From NCBI GenBank assembly GCA_035235625.1, contig CP141140.1:37939351-38003350 (forward strand): a DNA stretch of 64,000 bases. Direction: 5' to 3'. This DNA comes from Saururus chinensis (taxonomy: Eukaryota > Streptophyta > Magnoliopsida > Piperales > Saururaceae). Of this stretch, positions 45,471-55,449 are shown piece by piece (position 1 is the first letter of the stretch; each line of letters opens with the position of its first letter). The translations under genes and the position numbers were made by a program. Under the pieces are notes generated by a model. It ran no database searches. It worked only from the letters and a program-made list of their open reading frames with translations, and was not told the DNA's origin.

Positions 45471-45637
45471 ACATGAGCCATATTGTGTCATCTTTGATAC
45501 AATTTGGCTCATATCTCATGAGCAATAACACAGGTTGTCAATTAGAGGTGTTATTGATAATAAAATATTCTCATATTGTGTTATCCTAACTCCTTATCTA
45601 TTCAAAAATACGATAATTACACTAGAGACGCGAGAGC

Positions 45638-45840
45638 TATTAAGGATACCTCCTCCCTTGCCACCATGGCAATCCTGGACACCTTTCTCCTTGTAATCAC
45701 CACCGTCCACTTGTCACCACACCCTCTCCTTGTGGAAATACACCCTTGTATCTACTGTGTATTCCCCACCGGGAAATATATACCTGTATCTATAAAGAAC
45801 TATATTTGCTATAAATGAAATACATCTTTGTCTGTTTTCA
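45638..45840 (+). repeat. Copia-2 5' LTR, 203 bp
   Basis: Starts TATTAAGGATACC and ends CTGTTTTCA. It contains a TATA-like CTATAAAGAAC near 45,790. Confidence 0.9.
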
Positions 45841-45852
45841 TGGTATCGGAGC
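45841..45852 (+). other. Primer-binding site of copia-2 (tRNA-iMet type)
   Basis: TGGTATCGGAGC directly follows the 5' LTR. The usual plant sequence is TGGTATCAGAGC, complementary to the 3' end of initiator tRNA-Met; one base differs. Confidence 0.88.
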
Positions 45853-46136
45853 CCTCTGCCTAACGGCTTAATCCCTCTCCGTTTCCCGTTTCCCATTCGC
45901 CGGCAAGCCCTCCCGTCCGGCAAACTCTCCGGCCCCCTCCCTCAAAGACCGACGCCCGAATCCAGGCCGTCCCTCTCGCCGGCCAACCTCTTTCCCCCTT
46001 TCCCCGGTCCCGTGCTCTTCCCCGTCACCGGACTCCCCCTTACTGTTCGGTCTCCCTTCCCTCCGGAAGCTTCCCCTCGCTCTGCCGGCTGGCCTCTTGC
46101 CCCGTTCGCCTCCGGTGCCACCCAGCCCATGCCTCT

Positions 46137-46886
46137 ATGTCCCAATGTAAAGCCTCCCCGACCCCCACCACCTACAAACGCCCTCCCCACGATCCCCACG
46201 ACCCACCCTTCACCAACCCCTCTCACTACAAAAGCATTGTTGACGCCTTACAATACCTCACCTCCACTCGTCCCGACCTTGCCTATGCCGTCAACTTCGT
46301 TTGCCAACACATGCACAACCCCTCCACCTCTCACTATATGGCCGTTAAAAGAATCCTTCGCTACCTCAAAGGTACCTTCACTCATGGGCTCCTCCTTCGA
46401 CCCGGTACTCTTGCTCTCTGTGCTTTCTCCGACTCCGATTGGGCAGGTGACCCCATTGATCGTCGGTCTATTTCCGGGTACTGCCTCTACCTTGGTCCCA
46501 ACCCCATCCTTTGGAAGTCCAAAAAGTAAGACACAGTGGCCCACTCTTCTACAGAAGCCGAGTATCGGGCTCTCTCTAGCACAGCCACTGAGATCACATG
46601 GGCCCGCATGGTCCTCACCTTCCTTAGAGTGTCCCTCCCCTCCACCCCCATCTTATGGTGTGACAACAAATCTGCCATCTCTTTCTCGGCCAACCCGTTG
46701 TTCTACGCCCGAACTAAGCACATCGAACTTGATCATCATTATGTTCGGGAGCAGGTTTTAGCCGGCAAGCTTGGTGTCCAGCATACTCCCTCCACTCAGC
46801 AGGTGGCCGACATCCTCACCAAGCCTCTCTCCATCGAGCAATTTCAGCAGTTACGCTCCAAACTCATGGTTCTACCTTCACCATGA
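46137..46886 (+). pseudogene. Copia-2 pol C-terminus: RT tail and RNase H
   Basis: One reading frame with one stop. The first part (46,137-46,529) has YKSIVDALQYLTSTRPDLAY and MAVKRILRYLKGT of the reverse transcriptase tail and the first RNase H Asp in FSDSDWAGDPIDRRS, ending WKSKK. The next codon is TAA where copia proteins usually have Gln (KKQ). The same frame then continues HSSTEAEYRAL (Glu), LWCDNKSAI (Asp), ARTKHIELDHHYVRE and ADILTKPL to the end at 46,886. In an intact element RNase H degrades the RNA strand during reverse transcription. The RNase H acidic residues are all present. Confidence 0.88.
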
Positions 46887-46899
46887 GTTTGCCGGAGGC

Positions 46900-47102
46900 T
46901 ATTAAGGACACCTCCTCCCTTGCCACCATGGCAATCCTAGACACCCCTCTCCTTGTAATCACCACTGTCCACTTGTCACCACACCCTCTCCTTGTAGAAA
47001 TACACCCTTGTATCTACTGTGTATTCCCCACTAAGAAATACATACCTATATATATAAAAAACTATATTTGTTGTAAATGAAATACATCTTTGTCTGCTTT
47101 CA
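46900..47102 (+). repeat. Copia-2 3' LTR, 203 bp
   Basis: Starts TATTAAGGACACC and ends CTGCTTTCA, preceded by a short purine-rich stretch CGGAGGC. Confidence 0.9.
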
Positions 47103-48223
47103 AGAGCCCCTACTAGTTTTAGGATTACCGATGTCACCAACTGCTTCACCAATGAACCCTGCGACTAATCTCTTGATGAAGTCACTCATGTAGAAAGGAA
47201 AACTTGTTGGACACCCTTTCCATATGTGCAAAGAAAGGATAGCCAAGGGAAATTTATAAACAAGATTTGAAAAAGTGCCAATGAAGTGACAGTCCGAAAA
47301 TCACTTGATGGTGGTCGAAACACAGTGCTGATGGGTCGTAGCTCTAATCACCTCATCATTTATGCACCTTCACAAGCAGGTTTACGATTTTAAACCCTAA
47401 CCTTTGTGTATAGGTATTTTAGTCTAATTTTTATAAAATTTTATATAGACGCCAATTTATAGAATTTTATTTACAATTTTTATATAGACCCTAATTTATA
47501 GAATTTTATTTACAAGACTAGCGAATATAGAATATTAATATTTTCAGCTAGATAAGATAAAAAAAATTACTTAATATTATTGGGAACTAATATGCAGCTT
47601 TTTAATATTCATCGAGGCTAATAGGACAGTAATATACACTATTGTAGGCTTGGGCTGGAGAGAACATATGGCTAAAACCACTTTATCCCCTATCTGTTAT
47701 TAGACAAATTTACTCGTTAATTTTCATTTTCCATCAATATAACCAAACTATCTCCCATACTTCAAAAAACCCACACTATCCCCCATCAGTAATATCATCC
47801 CCACCCCCATGCAAGAGCCAATTTTATTTTTATCCATATTGTACTGCATTTTTTAGTAGCAGGTGAAACCCCTATGGTTGCAATGTACTTGTTCAGAACA
47901 TGTAGAGATGGGGACAAAAATAATCCAATAAGACAGTCGTGAAAGAGGGCTTCTGCTTTGTAGTACTACTATAAAGCGAGATTGGAGAGCAAAGGATAAA
48001 ACAATTTTTTAGTGGCACTGAATTTCTGATAATTGTAAAGTAAGGAATTGGCTGATTTTCAAAACAAAGTTCCAAACGTCCTTCCGTAAGCAATGAGTTA
48101 TTTCAAAGAAAGGTCCTGCAGAATTATACTATTATAATCACAAGGAAACAATCGAATGATATGATTCCAATGGGAATAAAAAGTCCTAACATGCTACAAC
48201 AGCCCTACAAACGTCAGGGTCAT
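47103..48223. other. Spacer between copia-2 and the F-box gene
   Basis: The first about 340 bp probably belong to MULE-2, including the decayed terminal repeat near 47,380-47,440. After that AT-rich intergenic sequence with no gene, then the presumed 3' flank of the F-box gene. Confidence 0.4.
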
Positions 48224-49441
48224 TTAAGCAGTACATGAATGGAACAAGAGAATATACCCCATTCTTCTAAGGTGTGGATCCACAAAGCTGCAAAAATACT
48301 CCAATCTTAAGTCATTCAGATGGTAGCAAAATATAGTGTCAAAAATGGTCACAAATATAGCCTCTTTATCCGGATGAGAAGCAAAACCAGGTCCCATGAA
48401 AGGGGTGGCGCCTGACCGATGTTGTTTTAGCCATTCAAGATATTGAAAACCCCTAGTACGATGAACAGGGGACATTATAGGGCAACTAAATTTCAGAATC
48501 TTCGTCCTCAACACTTCTGTGCAAATGTCATGCCTTAATATCCACCTACATGAACTATTGTTCTCTAGTACCCAAATTTTCACATGCTCTTCATCAATAT
48601 AAATGTACTGAAGACACCCTCTAGACTCCCCCAGTGACCTCACTTTGTCATCTGGCAATCTACTAGCCTCTACCTCGGGCAAGCTGATCAGCCTGAAACG
48701 CTCTTCCCTTACATGAAAGATGAGCACATCTGCCTGGTACTTGTACTGACCACCAGCTACCCCACGGATGTAGCTATGGTGATAGGCATACCCATTGAAA
48801 CAAACTGTTTGCCCAGCAACCACAACTAAACCTGCCTCATCATTTTCTCCTTCTAGGTTTATTGGCAAATGTTTCCACTCTCTTGTCTCTGAGGAGAAAA
48901 TTGCAACGTCCCATGTCATGTTCACTGCTAGCCACTGAAGATATATACCAAAGAATAAAATCACTTTGTAATGAGGGGAAATTCTGGGCTCAAAAATCAG
49001 CATGGGGCAATATGCTATACATGGCTCAGGTAAATAATTACAATGGGGAAGAGTAATGGCTTTGCCTGTCAGAGGGTTCGAAACAGTGATACTACAGGGG
49101 ATGGGATATTTGCTCAGAAGGAAGAAGCCATTACATGCATCCGTGACATGTAAAGCAATTTCTGAATTAGGAATCCTATTATCCACATGGACATGATCTA
49201 CTTCTTGAGATCCAATAGTGAATTCCTTAATGGGATCATCTCTCATTAGAGGGGCTCTATGGTGGAAAAGGCCAAGGTATACCTTTTGAGAGTATGTGGT
49301 CTGAATCAAACGGCACCATGTCTTAGATACACACTTGCATCTGGAAAGAGCCCTCAATGGTAGTCGCAAGAGGATCTCAACCCACAACTCATCATGCAAA
49401 CCACCAAAACATTCAAAAGTGAATCTTGTAGATGACATCAT
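48224..49441 (-). CDS. F-box protein (plant F-box/kelch- or FBA-like family)
   Basis: 405 codons, no intron in the coding part and no damage. The N-terminal F-box (about residues 14-52: LHDELWVEILLRLPLRALSR, CKCVSKTWCRLI) binds SKP1 in SCF ubiquitin ligases. The rest (GFFLLSKY, VSNPLTGKAITLP, DVAIFSSETREWKHLP, VCFNGYAYH, VLIFHVREERFRLISLPEV) has the repeated strand pattern of the F-box-associated or kelch-like domain that recruits the substrate. Either of two adjacent ATG codons (49,441 or 49,438) may start; the first was chosen. Just upstream, a CAG acceptor at 49,465 and a matching donor at 51,400 suggest an intron in the 5' UTR. The substrate cannot be inferred. Confidence 0.9.
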   Translation of the reverse strand: MMSSTRFTFECFGGLHDELWVEILLRLPLRALSRCKCVSKTWCRLIQTTYSQKVYLGLFHHRAPLMRDDPIKEFTIGSQEVDHVHVDNRIPNSEIALHVTDACNGFFLLSKYPIPCSITVSNPLTGKAITLPHCNYLPEPCIAYCPMLIFEPRISPHYKVILFFGIYLQWLAVNMTWDVAIFSSETREWKHLPINLEGENDEAGLVVVAGQTVCFNGYAYHHSYIRGVAGGQYKYQADVLIFHVREERFRLISLPEVEASRLPDDKVRSLGESRGCLQYIYIDEEHVKIWVLENNSSCRWILRHDICTEVLRTKILKFSCPIMSPVHRTRGFQYLEWLKQHRSGATPFMGPGFASHPDKEAIFVTIFDTIFCYHLNDLRLEYFCSFVDPHLRRMGYILLFHSCTA

Positions 49442-49446
49442 GGCAT
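49438..49446 (-). promoter_or_regulatory. Two-codon uORF overlapping the F-box start
   Basis: The minus strand reads ATGCCATGATG: an upstream ATG CCA TGA whose stop overlaps the first ATG of the F-box gene by two bases. It lies downstream of the acceptor at 49,465, so it would be in every spliced mRNA. Known termination-reinitiation overlaps have this form; function is inferred. Confidence 0.6.
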
Positions 49447-49575
49447 GAGTGTGATAGTTACAGGCTGCAAAAAAATTTCAGTGACATTTTCTTTAGATGT
49501 AACAAGAAAGAAAGGAAAGAGAAAGAGAGATGAAAAAGGAGTCATAATCTATGTGTTAGAATGATGAATGAAATG

Positions 49576-49741
49576 CTCCCTTAGTCCCATTTAAACTGTA
49601 CACATTCAAAACAAGTGATATTTAAGGAAACTAACAATTAAAAATCCACTAGCCTTTAATACACTCCATTCGCTAATTGCTATAAGAAAGATACTGTGAC
49701 TTTTTTATACAAGTGAGACTATTAAAATGGGATGGAGGGAG
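49576..49741. mobile_element. Stowaway MITE, 166 bp
   Basis: Ends CTCCCTTAGTCCCATTT and AAATGGGATGGAGGGAG form the typical Stowaway (Tc1/mariner-derived) terminal repeat with three mismatches. TA follows on the right; the left has TG, a mutated TA. No ORF. It lies inside the probable F-box 5' UTR intron. Confidence 0.85.
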
Positions 49742-50961
49742 TAATAACCATAGCCGTAAACCATCGTAGGCTCTCAAATAATTGACCTAAAAAGAAATGA
49801 CTAATAGCAATATAATGATACTGCAGATGTAAGAGACTTCAAGAGGAAGTAACTCGGTGATGGGGCTAAGTGCTCTTCTTCAACTCTATCGAGGAATGTC
49901 TAGGACTCATAGTGGAGAAATATCATAAATGATACTAATCTGCATGCATTGACAACAAGAAAGGACATGCCCCATATGCTAGAAATTTGCCTTGTCCGAC
50001 TCTCCATTAAATTTAAAATACACAGATGATCCAATTTGGGTAAGTAGAGTTTTTTAGTCACTATGGTAGCCTTGGCGTTGTAAACAGACAAGTCTAAGTT
50101 TGTCCGCTAAGCAGGAAGGAGAGTAAAACATGAGTCCATCTATCCAATTAAACATGGACACTATTGGATAAAATTAGATAATAATATCTCAAATATGAAA
50201 ACTATTTCCAGCCTGAACCTGTCTTGCTATACTGTATACCATATATCAACTAGGTGAGAAAAAGTAGTCGTCATAAAAATCTAAGTGCCCTTTCCCAGCA
50301 ATTTTTTTCCCCTCCTTTCTCAGCATCATTCTGACCTAATATTTTGGTAATCTTTAATGCAACATTTGACAAAAAACATGGAATTATAGGTAGCATTATC
50401 AGGTAAATATCATGGATTGACATATTACAATTGTGATACAGCAAATGGAGATATACATCATATAAATGTTTCCTAAGTTATTTTACAGTTTTCATTATTT
50501 TTCTTCCATATATTTTTCTCTAAAATAAGCACTTTTGCAAGTTGTATGAAAGGAAACCAATTAAGAATAAAGATTGGAGCATTCTAACGATTTTACTAAA
50601 ACAAGTATCTATTAAAGGATAGCTTAATCTGGGCTAGTTCATTTATAAGGGTAAAAACGTCATTCAGTATTTTAAATTATATCCCTTTCCTAACAGTGAA
50701 CCAAACTAAAAAGAACCATCTGTATGATATCTGAAACATTTTAAAAAAAAATTTCTAGCACTGTCTTAATCCTCAAGGACTGGCTTACCACTAAGGTATA
50801 AAAACATAATTTCCCAATACCTTGTAAATTTTGCGTCACTAAAACTTCGTCCCAAAACTTTGAAAACTCCTAAAATTTCTTATGATTATATATGATTTTA
50901 CGGGTTTTTTTTTCTCATTGAACCGAAACAATTTTTTATCAAATGGCTAAACAGTTTTGGT

Positions 50962-51168
50962 TCAATCTGTAGAACAGTGACGAGACCAAGCCTGTTCGCT
51001 GCTCATCTTCCTCCTCCAAAACATGAGCCAGCTGACCAATACCCAGGCACCAATGTGCATACCAGCTTTAAACAGCGACCGCCGCTGGTAACAACCAACC
51101 ACGGCCAGAAACGATCCCGGCGGAGCGGGCGGCGGTCTCCGACGGCCGGAATCATGGTAACCTCCTGA
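50962..51168 (-). other. GC-rich ORF inside the 5' UTR intron, possible alternative exon
   Basis: The GC-rich block 50,985-51,168 contrasts with AT-rich flanks and is open on the minus strand (...PPGSFLAVVGCYQRRSLF, HIGAWVLVSWLMFWRRK, ending TGA at 50,962). A good acceptor CTACTTTCAG|GAGG lies at its 5' edge near 51,169. It could be an alternative leader exon or a small-protein exon. I recognise no family, and the hydrophobic WVLVSWLMFW stretch is short. Confidence 0.3.
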
Positions 51169-51400
51169 AAGTAGGTGCTTTTGTTTTGAACAAGAATTGA
51201 TCTCAAAATAAGGAACTTTAACCAATTCAAACGGGAAAATCGATCGGGGGAATGAAGCAGTCAAGCAACAAACCCCTGCTAGCGAACAAAATTCTGCGTA
51301 ATTGACCATGAACACAACGATCAACATGGTATAACAACCTAACGCATTATTCACACTTCGAATCAATCGAGCATCACGACACACAAGAATGGTTACTCAC

Positions 51401-51550
51401 CTGTTGTGCTTAACTCGGATCTCCACTTCCTTCTCTCTCGTCCGGACTTACGCAATTCAGTTCCAATTCTGGGAAGGCGGTTAGCACTCGCAACGTGCCC
51501 AAATCCAGTTATGGCCCAGCCACTTGGTTGACATCAAGCGGGTTTTAAAG
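51401..51550 (-). promoter_or_regulatory. Probable promoter and non-coding first exon of the F-box gene
   Basis: On the minus strand a CCTTTAAAACC TATA-like word lies near 51,545, a TGGGCC word (site II type) near 51,512, and then pyrimidine/GA-rich leader sequence to the donor at 51,401. The transcription start is not known. Confidence 0.4.
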
Positions 51551-51832
51551 GGGCGGCGCTAGGCCAGTGCTAACTAGTTGAGGAATTTGACCTTTTTTTC
51601 GACCGGACAAAAATATCCGATAAGTGACCACAAGGGGTGAAATTTTTTAGCTAGTTTTAAGGTCAAGCCATGGTTTTGTAACAAAAAATTTTAGCTAGTT
51701 TTAAATAAGGTTAAGCCATGGATTATCTTTTCAGTATAAAAATAATTATTTTTAAGTTTAGAAAAAAATTATAAGTTGTATATTTCAAAAGAGTTTAAGA
51801 GATTTTTAGTTTAAAAAGTTATAATATTTAAT

Positions 51833-53330
51833 TGTGAAAGATCCTTAAGTCAAAAGCCAAATGTTTACGATCTAATGCACTATAAGATCAATTAGTAGAA
51901 CCTCATTTAAATGCCTTAAGACTTTTTATTACAAAATTATTTTTAAAAAAATTATAAAAAAATAAAAACCTGCAACCCAGATATAGCTTAAGATCCGGCT
52001 AAGGGGAAGCACTCTTAGGTTAGGGTTGCGCTAGGGCCATGCTCCGGCTTACCTTTACCCAGTCCGATTGCAACACTAATAACTACTAATTGCGTTGGGG
52101 TAGGTCAGCTCTTGGTTGGGCCTAGCTCTGTTGTAGGTGTCTTGTAATATCTATTGTTTATTTTATATACGTAATTATTTTAAATAAAGCAAAGGTTTCA
52201 TTATATGGACTAAGAGATTTAGTTAATATAACTAGATTAAGCCGAGTTGTGCAAGTTGAGCCCATGAGAAAAGCCCAAAGCGAAATTTGGCTCCATGCCC
52301 TATAAAATGCCTGCCTAATTTCATTATTCTCCAATCCATAGAAAATACCTGCCTAGTTTTATTTTAAGAATTGGTTCTTAATTTACTTGAAATTAAATGC
52401 CTAATTCTGATTTGAGGATAAAAGCGAAAACCCTAAAGCATAGGTGGAAGTTTCCCTACTTGGTTGGGTTAATTTTCCCTCTCCCTAGCTAATTGTGCCC
52501 CTCTCCCTCTCTCTTTCTTCCCAATGAAAGCATAGGTCTCTAACCAGGTTAGAAGTGGAGTCTTTAATTTACACCTTTTGGATTCCATAAATCATTAAAA
52601 AACATTGGTTTTTATTAAACTAGGGTTTGGTGTAGGAGACAAACACCAAGGAATCATGGTTTTTGATAATTAAGAAGGTAAGTACACCATGACTCCAATG
52701 TTTGCTGGATTTTATTCATGCTTGACCATGGATGCATCATAGTAAACAAGTTTTAAATTTTGCGCATCACCTGATTGGGATACAGGTTTCATGCCGTTAC
52801 AAGGTTATTGCTTTTCTCCAAAATTTTGTGCCATCTTGTTGACTCAAATATTAGTTTTCTTTCTCAAAATTTTGTGGTATATGATGTCATGTAGCTAGGT
52901 TTCTAGTCGTGTCATGTCAATGCTTTGAAACTGCCAGACATCACTTATATGTTCTAGCCCATGTTTTCTAAGGTTTCCGTCATCAGGTAACCTTGAAATA
53001 ATTTTCGTAGCCTCTATAACTTGTCCAGTTCAGTCTCAAATTTTTTTAGCATTTCCTTATGCTTCTTTTATTTTTTGGATTTTCTTGAATGCCCATTGTG
53101 AAGCAATTGCAGAAATTTGATTTTAGGTTATTCAGTAATCAAGTTTGTGCTCAAATTTTTCCTGAGTTTCATTTCAGGTGTTAATGAAGTTCCATAGAAA
53201 TTTCAGCATATTTTGATAAGTCTTGATTGCTGAACCACACTTTGCATTCTAACTGTGCATAATTTCTTGCACTGTCCCGTTTCATTAATTTCATTAAGAA
53301 AATCCACAAGATTAGATATTTAGGTGGCAG
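51833..53330 (+). mobile_element. Probable gypsy-type LTR (LTR-E), ends uncertain
   Basis: A possible start TGTGAAAGATCC at 51,833, a TATA box (CCCTATAAAATG, 52,301-52,307), a CT-rich leader, and a donor GAAG|GTAAGTAC at 52,677/52,678. The order and spacing are those of LTR1, LTR3 and LTR4. The right end and a target duplication were not found. Confidence 0.35.
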
Positions 53331-54400
53331 GTGGTAAAGGGCCAGGCCGGCCCGGGGCAGGCCTAAATCATTCACGAATGGGCCCGGCCCAGCCCAGTCC
53401 TCTCATTTGAGGGGGCTATACTAGGCCCAAGATTTGGAGCCTGCCCATAAGGTCTTATAGGCCAAATTCTTTTAAACTTGGAAGGCCCAAGGGCTACGCC
53501 AGGCCAAGCCTTAGTGGATGAGGGCCAGACAAGATCCGTCCCGCACCCAAAGGGCCGGGGCAGGGCCCAACCCAGTGGCCCTTGGCCACTACTAGATATG
53601 CATATCCACTCTATGGGAAAAATTATTTTTCTAGTGATTTCAATAAAAGATTTATTTAGAAATAATATCAGTTGTCATTTTTTTCTGTATGTAGAAGCCA
53701 AGATCTTATTGAATGCATGGTCCGGGTTGTTTTAGCAAATCTAAGTGTACTTGTTTATACTAGTAAAAGTATTCTACTTATGATGCTCTGATGTAAATAC
53801 TTATAAAGGATTCATGATATTTAGCTATGCATGTACTTGTTAGTCTAGAGTTAAACAACATGTGGGAAAAACTCATGGGTATCATTTTTCTTGCATAATA
53901 GCTGGCTTGTTTGGGAACATTTTATTATTTACACTTTCTTCCCAAATTTTAGATATGACGTGGATGGGGATGGGACAAAAACTCATTTGGGACTGTTTTT
54001 AAAAATAAAGTGCAACCCAGTCCATTTTGGCAAAGCTACCCCAAAGAAAAATGCCTCCGGCTTCTATTTTTTCGTTAAATGTTAAGTTGAACAATCGGGC
54101 TATGGTCTCTTCCTCCCACCATTCCTCTAAACTTTGGGCTACCACCATTTTTCTCCTCAATCGAGTGCTATAGTCTCTTCTTAATGTTGCTCCCCTCCTA
54201 TAAGCTCTTTCTTGCTAGTCGGCGCATTCCCTCCAACTGGCATCTCTTCTAATCCATTGCTTCATCACCTGTTGTCGTCTCCTCTACCATCATTGCCATT
54301 TCTATCAGCAATAGCATGGAGGAGCTAAGAATAGTGGGCAACTTGCTCCTCTCTTCTCTAGCTCAAATCAACAACCTTTGCGTCCTCTTTGCCCCTCACC
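53331..54400. other. Intergenic, low complexity
   Basis: A GGCCCGGCCC-rich patch at 53,330-53,590 has similar words at both edges in inverse order and may be a decayed hAT-like MITE. The rest is pyrimidine-rich without a gene. Confidence 0.35.
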
Positions 54401-55438
54401 TCCATTGTTTCCTAATTATTTATAATTAATCTTTTTGTGAGTGAATAAGGTAATTATACTAGAATAAATCTTAAGGGTTGTTAAACCTTAGAGATGATTA
54501 AATTATTACTAAATCTAAGGAGAGAGTTTGTTGATGATTGAAACTTAAAAAACTTAAACTAAAAATTAAATAAATGAAGTAATAAATGAAAAAAAATAAT
54601 ATAATGGTAATTACTTAGAAAAATGAATCCACTATAGAATTATAACAAGCCATTAATCTGTAAATAGTGTGAATATAAACATGTAATCTAAGCTGCAAGT
54701 AAGCATTATTTTAAAAATAATCATTGATTAACTTCATAGTACGAATTATTTTCAATTAGAATAAACTATCTATACTAATAGTACTATAGGCATGACCATC
54801 TTATCTCTTTAGATCACAAAAATTAGAATCAATGTAAATAAACAAACCACATAAATATATCATCAATAAGACAATAAATCAATATATAATTGAATAAATA
54901 TAAAAACTCTTCCATTAAACATGAAATATTTGTTATACAATGTTATTATTCATAACTGAGATCTAAATCAAAAAGAAAACGAAAAAGAAAAAGAAACTAA
55001 AACTCATCTATAGTTTCATCATATCCTAAGTAAAAGAAAATCCTAGCCTTGCATGGCAGAAGAAGGCATTTGAATCTCCATTAAAAGCTTTGAATGCTCA
55101 TCCATCTTCTTCTCATTTTTCTCTTAAAAAAATTTAATAGAATCTCTTAATTTCAAGCCTCATATGTCTTCATATAGGCATGAGAGTCATGAGAGAAGTT
55201 TTAATTTGAAAAGAAGTCAAAACCAGTTTAAATCTTAAATATGGTTTGAAATCTCGGGGCATGACATAAGCTAGGCACTAATGTTTTCCAAAATCAAAAT
55301 AAACCTAGAAAAATTCGTAATTAAACCAAACCATCTCACAACATTAAAACAAGTGAAAAATTGTAAGACTTTACAATAAACAAAAAATAGTAAAACATTA
55401 TAGTTAACAGTAAATAGTAAAACTTTATAGTTCTCACA
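54401..55438 (-). mobile_element. 3' LTR of the 55-kb gypsy element (LTR-B), far end uncertain
   Basis: Starts TGTGAGAACTATAAAG at 55,438 on the minus strand, right after the polypurine tract GGTGGGTAGGA (55,449-55,439). The first about 180 nt match LTR4 (39,649 downward), for example GTTTTACTATTTACTG and GTGCCTAG. The lower limit given is a guess. Confidence 0.6.
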
Positions 55439-55449
55439 TCCTACCCACC
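55439..55449 (-). other. Polypurine tract of the gypsy element
   Basis: GGTGGGTAGGA directly before the LTR start TGTGAGAAC on the minus strand. Polypurine tracts prime plus-strand synthesis in LTR retroelements. Confidence 0.65.

Larger units (their letters stand above)
39650..45632 (-). mobile_element. MULE-2: heavily decayed KI-type MULE remnant
   Basis: On the minus strand it carries, in the same order as the MULE-1 plus strand, a mobile-domain-like exon remnant (42.24-41.64 kb), a basic linker remnant (41.13-40.67 kb) and a Ulp1 remnant (40.10-39.67 kb). Spacers carry decayed CGTGT/ACACG words (41.3-41.45, 42.3-42.55 and 45.48-45.59 kb). The likely outer end is at 47.38-47.44 kb, where AAACCCTAACC...GGTATTTTAGTCTA resembles the inward part of the MULE-1 left repeat in inverse orientation; the mini-copia at 45,638-47,102 separates it. 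The mudrA half is not seen. The stretch 43.15-44.6 kb is unlike MULE-1 and may be another insertion. Confidence 0.6.
45638..47102 (+). mobile_element. Copia-2: 1,465-bp mini-copia element with both LTRs
   Basis: Two 203-bp LTRs (45,638-45,840 and 46,900-47,102; about 16 differences, nearly all transitions by hand count) enclose 1,059 bp. Identical AGAGC flanks it at 45,633-45,637 and 47,103-47,107. A primer-binding site TGGTATCGGAGC starts right after the 5' LTR. The interior is a GC-rich leader joined to the C-terminal part of pol (end of reverse transcriptase and RNase H); gag, protease, integrase and most of RT are absent. The LTRs start TATT rather than TGTT in both copies. It cannot move by itself, so it moved with help or lost its middle after insertion. 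Confidence 0.9.
49465..51400 (-). other. Probable 5' UTR intron of the F-box gene
   Basis: Donor ACAACAG|GTGAGTAACC (51,401/51,400) and acceptor TTTTTTTGCAG|CCTG (49,465/49,464) are both strong. The spliced leader would join the non-coding exon above 51,401 to 23 nt before the start codon. It contains a Stowaway MITE and a GC-rich ORF. A transcript is needed as proof. Confidence 0.5.

Noticed and set aside
45942..46544. Gly-rich minus-strand open frames (94 and 98 codons)
   Set aside because: Antisense shadows of the GC-rich copia-2 leader and RT tail.
46012..46761. 249-codon plus-strand Pro/Ser/Thr-rich open frame
   Set aside because: It overlaps the copia RNase H frame in another phase; the RNase H frame has the family motifs, this one has none.
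47103..47300. Possible short exon on the minus strand (FYMSDFIKRLVAGFIGEAVG)
   Set aside because: Reads well for about 35 codons but has no family match that I recognise, and lies in the probable MULE-2 end.
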